This document shows, in pieces, positions 1 to 4,554 of a stretch of 6,077 nt of DNA (position 1 is the stretch's first letter; each line of letters begins with the position of its first letter). Source of the DNA: Azoarcus sp. (lineage in GTDB: Bacteria > Pseudomonadota > Gammaproteobacteria > Burkholderiales > Rhodocyclaceae); assembly GCA_031268685.1 (NCBI GenBank), contig JAIRWW010000233.1, forward strand, positions 1 through 6,077. The letters run 5' to 3'. Both the position numbers and the translations under genes were made by a program. The notes under the pieces were generated by a model. That model had not been told where the DNA came from. It searched no databases and saw only the letters and a list, made by a program, of their open reading frames with translations.

Positions 1-879
1 GACGACATCGCGCGCATGCAACTCGGCGCGAAATACACCACCCCCGAAGCCATCGAACGCTGGAAAGCCGAACGCGGCTACGACAAACCCATGTTCTACA
101 ACCCCGAGGGCGCGGGCGCGGAAAAACTCACCGGCACCCTGTTCGTCGACAAATCCCTGCGCATGTTCACCTTCGACTTCGGCCGCGCCAGCGACGGCCA
201 CGACATCGCGCGCGAAATACGCAGCCGCATGGGGCCTTCGCTCGCCGTTGCCCTGCCGACCTTCGCCCTGAGCCTGTCCGCCGCCATCGTGTTCGCCCTG
301 CTGCTCGTCTTTTTCCGCGCCACCGCCCTCGATTTCTGGGGCGTGACCATCTGTGTAGCGATGATGTCTGTTTCCAGCATGTTCTACATCATCGGCGGAC
401 AATGGCTCGTCTCCAAAACATGGGCGCTCGTACCCGTCTCGGGCTACGCTGGCGGCGTCGACATGGCGCGCTTCCTGGGCCTGCCGGTGCTCATCGGCGT
501 CATTGCCGGGCTAGGCTCGGGCACGCGCTGGTATCGCACCATCTTTCTCGAAGAAATATCGCGCGACTACGTGCGCACCGCCCGCGCCAAAGGACTCTCG
601 GAACTCGCGGTGCTTTTCCGGCATGTACTCAAGAACGCCCTGATACCCATCCTTACCGGCGTCGTCGTCGTCATCCCCTCCCTTTTCCTTGGCAGCTTGC
701 TGATGGAATCCTTCTTCGCCGTGCCAGGGCTGGGCAGCTACACCATAGACGCCATCCGCAGCCAAGACTTCGCCGTCGTCCGCTCGATGGTTTTCATCGG
801 CTCGGTGCTCTATATCGTCGGCCTGGTGCTGACCGACATCTCCTATACCGTGGTCGATCCGCGCGTCAGGCTGGGCTAG
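1..879 (+). CDS. ABC transporter permease, DppB/OppB/YejB type (5' end cut off)
   Basis: Inner-membrane subunit of a peptide/nickel-type ABC importer. The frame is open from base 1, so the true start lies upstream; the Met at 16 is probably internal. The 292 visible residues begin in the periplasmic part after a missing first membrane helix. The stretch 'ERWKAERGYDKPMFY' is the usual family segment, followed by a longer than usual loop with 'FTFDFGRA'. About five hydrophobic helices follow (residues near 81-107, 111-137, 155-174, 211-238, 260-283). The cytoplasmic EAA loop that contacts the ATPase is at residues 187-216: 'RDYVRTARAKGLSELAVLFR', then 'NALIP'. The family ending 'FAVPGLGSYTIDAI' and 'DPRVRLG' is present. 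The stop lies 6 bp before the next permease, so the two are surely co-transcribed. The substrate cannot be read from sequence; peptides are the family default. The family call is firm, the exact dpp/opp/yej name is not. Confidence 0.92.
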   Translation, partial: DDIARMQLGAKYTTPEAIERWKAERGYDKPMFYNPEGAGAEKLTGTLFVDKSLRMFTFDFGRASDGHDIAREIRSRMGPSLAVALPTFALSLSAAIVFALLLVFFRATALDFWGVTICVAMMSVSSMFYIIGGQWLVSKTWALVPVSGYAGGVDMARFLGLPVLIGVIAGLGSGTRWYRTIFLEEISRDYVRTARAKGLSELAVLFRHVLKNALIPILTGVVVVIPSLFLGSLLMESFFAVPGLGSYTIDAIRSQDFAVVRSMVFIGSVLYIVGLVLTDISYTVVDPRVRLG

Positions 880-885
880 CGCGCA

Positions 886-2307
886 ATGAACATCCAACCC
901 GTCCTGCTGTTTACCGATCTGCTCGTCTTCGTTCTCATCCTGAGTGCGCTGGCCCTGGCCCTGCGGGCCGGAAACCATGCACCTTCCCGCGAAGCCTGGC
1001 GGCGGGTCGGGCGGCGGCCCGCCGCCATGGCGGCGGCAAGCGTACTTCTGGTCTTCGGCGTCATCGGCTTTCTAGACAGCCTGCACTACCGCGAAGCCCT
1101 GCCGCCGGGGCCGGAAGAAAGCGCCGCGGCGAAACCCCGCTACGCCGCCGACGTCCTGAGTGCGCTCGATGCCCTGCTCGCTCCCCTGCGCCAGCAAACC
1201 GAAAAAACCTATTCCGCCCCTTTTGCGCGCGAACTTTTCCAGCGCGAAACCGTGGAGCGGTCTGGCGGCGGGCAAGAGCGGATCTATCCCCGCCTGACCC
1301 ACGGCGCGCGCCACCTGCAAGCAGGAGACTCCATGCTGGCCGATGTCGCCTGGCGGCTTGCCTGGACGCCGTTTGCCGCCCTGTACGTTAGCGGACTGCT
1401 GCTGCTGGCGCTCTCCGCGGCGGTCGTCGCGCACAACCAGCGCTGCCGCCTGAGCGCCGCAGCCCGCCGGATTCTTTCCGGGCGCACCACACTCGCCTGG
1501 CGCGCGGTACTCATCACTACTTTTCTAGTCGTACTGTTCGTAGCGGCGGGCATAGCGCTGGCCCCGCATTACCACCTGCTCGGCACCGACAAAGTCGGGC
1601 AGGACGTTCTCTACCTGTCGCTGAAAAGCATACGCACAGGACTCGTCATCGGCACCCTGACCACACTCATCATGCTGCCTTTCGCCATTGCGCTCGGCAT
1701 CGCCGCGGGCTACCTGGGCGGCTGGGTCGACGATGCCGTCCAATATCTCTATACCGTCCTCAACGCCATCCCTTCCGTACTTCTCATTGCCGCCTCGGTA
1801 CTGATGATGCAAGTCGCCATCGACACCCACCCGCAATGGTTCGACACCGCCGCCCAACGCGCGGACGCGCGCCTGCTCGCCCTGTGCGCCATCCTCGGCA
1901 TCACCAGCTGGACGGGCCTGTGCCGCCTGCTGCGCGGCGAAACCCTCAAACTGCGCGAACTCGACTACGTCCAGGCAGCGCGCGCCTTCGGCGCTTCCAC
2001 CGCAGCCATCCTGCGGCGGCACATCCTGCCCAACGTCATGCACATAGTGCTGATAAGCGTCGTACTGGACTTCTCCGGCCTTGTGCTGGCCGAAGCCGTA
2101 CTCTCCTACGTCGGAATCGGCGTCGATCCGGGCACGGTCAGCTTCGGCGGCATGATCAACGCGGCGCGCGCCGAACTTGCCCGCGAACCGATCATATGGT
2201 GGTCGCTGATTTCGGCCTTCGTCTTCATGTTCATACTCGTGCTCTCGGCCAACCTGCTCGCCGACGCCGTGCGGGATGCCTTCGATCCCGGCGGCGGCGG
2301 CAGGTGA
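886..2307 (+). CDS. ABC transporter permease, DppC/OppC/YejE type, with long N-terminal extension
   Basis: Partner permease of the preceding gene, 473 residues against roughly 280-340 usual for DppC/YejE. The C-terminal 270 residues are the standard permease. A helix at 206-226 leads into 'HLLGTDKVGQDVLY' (230-243), the OppC/DppC hallmark. Further helices follow, with the EAA loop near 358-384 ('LDYVQAARAFGASTAAILRR') and the ending 'LADAVRDAFDP'. The first 200 residues are extra: helices at about 6-28 and 46-65, a soluble stretch of about 95 residues (66-160), and another helix at 162-184. 'WRRVGRRPAAMAAASVLLVF' (38-57) looks like the first helix of a YejE-type protein, so the soluble stretch may be an enlarged form of the YejE periplasmic loop. 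The ATG is 6 bp after the upstream stop with no clear ribosome site, which suggests translational coupling. No ATP-binding subunit follows. Confidence 0.92.
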   Translation: MNIQPVLLFTDLLVFVLILSALALALRAGNHAPSREAWRRVGRRPAAMAAASVLLVFGVIGFLDSLHYREALPPGPEESAAAKPRYAADVLSALDALLAPLRQQTEKTYSAPFARELFQRETVERSGGGQERIYPRLTHGARHLQAGDSMLADVAWRLAWTPFAALYVSGLLLLALSAAVVAHNQRCRLSAAARRILSGRTTLAWRAVLITTFLVVLFVAAGIALAPHYHLLGTDKVGQDVLYLSLKSIRTGLVIGTLTTLIMLPFAIALGIAAGYLGGWVDDAVQYLYTVLNAIPSVLLIAASVLMMQVAIDTHPQWFDTAAQRADARLLALCAILGITSWTGLCRLLRGETLKLRELDYVQAARAFGASTAAILRRHILPNVMHIVLISVVLDFSGLVLAEAVLSYVGIGVDPGTVSFGGMINAARAELAREPIIWWSLISAFVFMFILVLSANLLADAVRDAFDPGGGGR

Positions 2308-2335
2308 ACCGTCGCCGGAATCAAAAGAAACTCAG

Positions 2336-2455
2336 GGCAATATCCGTCCGGACAATTCCGGTACGGTTAGTTTCCATCCAGTCAGTTCCTATCCGGGTAG
2401 TTCCCATCTGGTTAGTTCCTACCCGGTCAGTTCCCATCCAGTAAGCTCCAATCCG
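2336..2455 (+). repeat. Array of eight 15-bp tandem units
   Basis: Six clear units run without gaps from 2366 to 2455, with consensus GT(T/C)AGTTCC(C/T)ATCC(G/A). They are GTTAGTTTCCATCCA, GTCAGTTCCTATCCG, GGTAGTTCCCATCTG, GTTAGTTCCTACCCG, GTCAGTTCCCATCCA and GTAAGCTCCAATCCG. Two more decayed units can be aligned upstream (2336-2350 and 2351-2365, about 9-10 of 15 matching the second unit). Odd and even units differ (CCCAT against CCTAT or similar), hinting at a 30-bp higher-order period. There are no spacers, so this is not a CRISPR array. It directly abuts the inverted-repeat element at 2453. The function is unknown. Confidence 0.85.
2344..2373 (+). terminator. Possible intrinsic terminator after the permease pair
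   Basis: CCGTCCGG (2344-2351) pairs with CCGGTACGG (2358-2366) around a 6-base loop ACAATT. This gives an 8-bp GC-rich stem with one bulged T, followed by TTAGTTT. It lies 37 bp past the permease stop. The T-tract is interrupted, so termination could be weak. The hairpin falls within the two decayed first units of the 15-bp array, so it may be incidental to that repeat. Confidence 0.4.
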
Positions 2456-2539
2456 TTCGGGCTGAGCTTGTCGAAGCCCTGATCCCATTGAAGAATGCCC
2501 TTCGACAGAGCTTCAGGGCGAACGGAATCGCCCAGAGCA
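2453..2539. repeat. REP-like inverted-repeat element, copy A
   Basis: The left arm is 2453-2479 (begins CCGTTCGGGCTGAGC, ends GTCGAAGCCC). The right arm is 2497-2525 (begins GCCCTTCGACAGAGC, ends GGGCGAACGG). They are imperfect inverted copies around a 17-base loop, with small bulges. Each arm can also fold on itself (GGGCT/AGCCC; GCCCT/AGGGC). Conservation with the other copies runs on to CAGAGC near 2538. This matches my recollection of a dispersed beta/gammaproteobacterial intergenic repeat whose spurious translation reads 'PFGLSLSKP'. Lying between convergent genes, it could end transcription from both sides. Confidence 0.8.
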
Positions 2540-2540
2540 T

Positions 2541-2569
2541 CCCAAACAACGGAAGCATTCAGAACTTCC
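2541..2569 (-). terminator. Weak candidate terminator after proA
   Basis: Reading the minus strand past the proA stop, GGAAG (2569-2565) pairs with CTTCC (2555-2551) around a 9-base loop, followed by GTTGTTTG. The stem is only 5 bp and the T-run is broken, so this is a weak candidate. The larger inverted repeat at 2453-2525 could serve instead. Confidence 0.25.
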
Positions 2570-2577
2570 TGGGAGTT

Positions 2578-3855
2578 TCAACTCCGGATTTCGCCGTTGC
2601 CGAACACAATCCATTTCTGGCTGGTCAAGCCTTCAAGGCCGACCGGGCCGCGCGCATGGATTTTGTTGGTTGAGATGCCGATTTCCGCGCCGAGACCATA
2701 TTCAAAACCATCGGCGAAACGAGTCGAAGCATTGACCATGACCGAAGAAGAATCCACCTCGCGCAGAAAGCGCATGGCGTTGGAATGATTCTCGGTGATG
2801 ATAGCTTCGGTGTGCGCCGAACTGTAAGCATTGATATGGGCAATGGCCTCGTCGAGTCCGGAGACGATCTTTATAGCAATGATGGGAGCCAGGAATTCCT
2901 CGTGCCAGTCTTCCTCGCTCGCAGAAACGAGCTTTGCGTTAGCGATTTTCGCCGCGCTAAGGAGCGCCAGTGACTTCGCGCAACAGCGCATTTCCACGCC
3001 TTTCGCCGCCAGCATGGCAGCTACGGCAGGCAGCGCCGATTTGGCCGCATGGCATGCCACCAGCAGAGTTTCGGCGGTATTGCAGGTGCCATAGCGCTGC
3101 GTTTTAGCGTTCTCGACTATAGGCACGATCTTGGCGGGATCGGCTTCATCATCGATGTAGATATGGCAATTGCCATCAAGATGCTTAATGACCGGTACCC
3201 GCGATTCGCTGGAAATACGGGCAATCAACCCCTTACCGCCTCTCGGGACGATGATATCTACGTACTCCGGCATAGTGATGAGTTCGCCGACGGCGGCGCG
3301 GTCTGTGGTATTGACCACCTGTATCGCGCTCTTGGGCAGCTTCGCCGCTCCGAGTCCGGCGTGGACGCAAGTGGCGATCTGGCGGTTGCACTCAATTGCC
3401 TCGCTGCCGCCGCGCAGGATTGCGGCATTGCCCGCCTTCAGGCAGAGCGCGGCAGCGTCGGCAGTGACATTGGGCCGGGCCTCGTAGATGATGCCGATTA
3501 CACCCAGCGGCACCCGCATCTTGCCGACTTGAATACCCGATGGGCGTTGACGCACATCGCTGATTTCACCGACAGGATCGGGCAGCGCGGCGACTTGTTC
3601 CAGCCCGGCGGCCATAGAATCGACGCCCTTTTCGGTCAGAGTCAGGCGGTCGAGCATGGCTTGGTCGATGCCCGCCGCGCGCGCCGCGGCGAGATCCTTG
3701 CCGTTGGCAGCGATGAGCGCGGCGCGGCGCTTGCGGATCTCGGACGCCATCGCAGTGAGGGCTGTGTTCTTGGCTTTGGTCGAAGCTGCCGCAATCAGGC
3801 GCGAGGCGGCGCGAGCCTGGCGGCCAAGGGTGTGCATGTATTGATGGATGTCCAT
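2578..3855 (-). CDS. proA: Gamma-glutamyl phosphate reductase (glutamate-5-semialdehyde dehydrogenase)
   Basis: Cytoplasmic enzyme for the second step of proline synthesis: NADPH-dependent reduction of gamma-glutamyl phosphate, made by ProB, to glutamate-5-semialdehyde, which cyclises for ProC. The 425 residues match the usual length of 415-430 and the gene looks intact. Landmarks are '[20 protein letters not shown]' (115-134), '[11 protein letters not shown]' (144-154), and '[15 protein letters not shown]' with the expected catalytic Cys258. '[20 protein letters not shown]' (331-350), continuing AI, fits the ProA signature pattern. '[10 protein letters not shown]' and '[20 protein letters not shown]' close the domain. 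The Met at 3855 gives the usual '[19 protein letters not shown]' start although no strong ribosome site precedes it; Met7 is an alternative. It is transcribed toward the permease genes and away from the glycine-rich gene. proB is not in the window and no partner gene adjoins, so it appears to be transcribed alone here. Confidence 0.98.
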   Translation of the reverse strand: MDIHQYMHTLGRQARAASRLIAAASTKAKNTALTAMASEIRKRRAALIAANGKDLAAARAAGIDQAMLDRLTLTEKGVDSMAAGLEQVAALPDPVGEISDVRQRPSGIQVGKMRVPLGVIGIIYEARPNVTADAAALCLKAGNAAILRGGSEAIECNRQIATCVHAGLGAAKLPKSAIQVVNTTDRAAVGELITMPEYVDIIVPRGGKGLIARISSESRVPVIKHLDGNCHIYIDDEADPAKIVPIVENAKTQRYGTCNTAETLLVACHAAKSALPAVAAMLAAKGVEMRCCAKSLALLSAAKIANAKLVSASEEDWHEEFLAPIIAIKIVSGLDEAIAHINAYSSAHTEAIITENHSNAMRFLREVDSSSVMVNASTRFADGFEYGLGAEIGISTNKIHARGPVGLEGLTSQKWIVFGNGEIRS

Positions 3856-3970
3856 TTACGTAGATTTCTGTGAAAGGATGCAATTAAAGCACTGAACGCG
3901 CTGAACGAGAGAGAGAAGTGTTTCTGGCGGGTGTCATATCAGTGCGGCGGGGGATCGCTGGGGCGTGCTT

Positions 3971-4079
3971 GGGAAGCGTTGAACAAATTTCATCCGTTCG
4001 GGCCGAACCAGCCGCTGCCCTTGACTCCATGGAAAATGCCCTTCGACAAACCAGGGACGAACGAAATTGTACAGAGCTT
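3971..4079. repeat. REP-like inverted-repeat element, copy B (diverged)
   Basis: The left arm near 3994-4020 begins CCGTTCGGGC. The right arm is 4038-4063, from GCCCTTCGACA to GACGAACG. It shares exact words with copy A: ATCCGTTCGGGC (3992-4003 and 2451-2462) and AATGCCCTTCGACA (4035-4048 and 2494-2507). The loop also aligns (TGACTCCATGGAAA against TGATCCCATTGAAG). The left arm has decayed, so the stem is poorer than in A. Flanks on both sides match copy C (GGGAAGC..GAACAAAT at the left, GAAATTGTACAGAGCTT at 4063-4079), so the unit is about 110 bp. Confidence 0.7.
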
Positions 4080-4425
4080 CCATAGACTGGAGTATGCCAA
4101 AAAAGACTGGTTTCCCTTTGTTTTTTTAGTTATTTGAATTGCCATTACCAAATTGTTGAAAACAAAGTGCGGAATGGTATTTGTTGTGGCGAGAAAATAT
4201 TTGTCTTTCAAATGCTGTGACCGATGGATTAGTAATAACAAACCTGCTTTCAATGCAGCTATATGATTTGCAGAAATGGCAGGGGCCTGCTGCGGCTTAC
4301 GAGTATGGGCGCCGGAATATAGAAAATCTATCGAAAGCCATGAAAGTGAAGAAATGGGTCACATTATAAAAAACGTCAGATTGAGATAATAAGTGCAGCC
4401 TTCTGCTTGACGCAGAGGCATTTCC

Positions 4426-4537
4426 GGGAAAGCTCCGAACAAATCAGTTCGCCATGAGCTTGTCGAATAGCATTGTCCATAAAGTCAGTAAATTCGACAA
4501 GACAAATCCGAGCGGATTGGGAAATTGTATAGAGCTT
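4426..4537. repeat. REP-like inverted-repeat element, copy C (diverged)
   Basis: It is centred on a perfect 10-bp inverted repeat, CTTGTCGAAT (4459-4468) and ATTCGACAAG (4492-4501), with a 23-base loop. The outer arms extend weakly to GTTCG (4447-4451) and GAGCGG (4510-4515). The left flank GGGAAAGCTCCGAACAAAT (4426-4444) and the right flank GAAATTGTATAGAGCTT (4521-4537, 16 of 17 matching copy B) place it in the same family. It ends just 17 bp before the start codon of the glycine-rich gene, so its structure could sit in that gene's leader or promoter. Confidence 0.7.
4505..4518. promoter_or_regulatory. Short palindrome upstream of the glycine-rich gene
   Basis: AATCC-GAGC-GGATT is a perfect 5-bp inverted repeat with a 4-base loop, ending 36 bp before the ATG at 4555. 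It could be a leader hairpin or an operator, but it lies inside REP-like copy C and may simply be part of that repeat. Confidence 0.2.
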
Positions 4538-4543
4538 TTCTGC

Positions 4544-4548
4544 AAGGA
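4544..4548 (+). promoter_or_regulatory. Ribosome binding site for the glycine-rich gene
   Basis: AAGGA sits 6 bases before the ATG at 4555. It settles the start of the long open frame, since the only other Met before the glycine-rich part is at 4669, inside the signal peptide cleavage region. Confidence 0.75.
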
Positions 4549-4554
4549 AACAAC

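Larger units (their letters stand above)
3856..4554. other. Divergent intergenic region without a convincing gene
   Basis: About 700 bp between the starts of proA (minus) and the glycine-rich gene (plus), so promoters for both should lie here, but I could not pick a convincing -35/-10 pair for either. The short frames here (for example 3931-4137 and 4181-4369) have no ribosome site or recognisable product, and the first runs through a repeat. The region holds REP-like copies B and C. Between them is an AT-rich stretch with runs such as TTTTTTTAGTTATTTGAATT near 4120; G+C is 22 of 60 in 4141-4200, against 45 of 60 in 1081-1140 inside the permease operon. A 9-bp tandem (CTGAACGCG, CTGAACGAG) at 3892-3909 lies upstream of proA. 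Confidence 0.7.

Noticed and set aside
402..1391. Plus-strand arginine-rich frame (329 residues)
   Set aside because: A frame-shifted shadow of both permease genes in high-GC DNA; the permease frames carry clear family motifs.
2336..2455. CRISPR-like array
   Set aside because: Units are contiguous 15-mers with no spacers and no cas genes nearby.
2276..2482. Small plus-strand frame with pentapeptide repeats (VSSHP/VSSYP)
   Set aside because: The 15-bp array has a period divisible by 3, so any open frame through it looks repetitive. The frame starts inside the permease gene, lacks a ribosome site and ends in the REP-like translation 'FGLSLSKP'.
3049..3873. Plus-strand frame of 274 residues across proA
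   Set aside because: Antisense to a complete, intact proA.
4181..4369. Small plus-strand frame of 62 residues in the AT-rich spacer
   Set aside because: No ribosome site before its ATG, no recognisable motif, and ordinary length for a chance frame in this spacer.
4528..4533. TATAGA as a -10 box for the glycine-rich gene
   Set aside because: There is no acceptable -35 at 16-18 bp upstream, and the word lies within the conserved flank of REP-like copy C.
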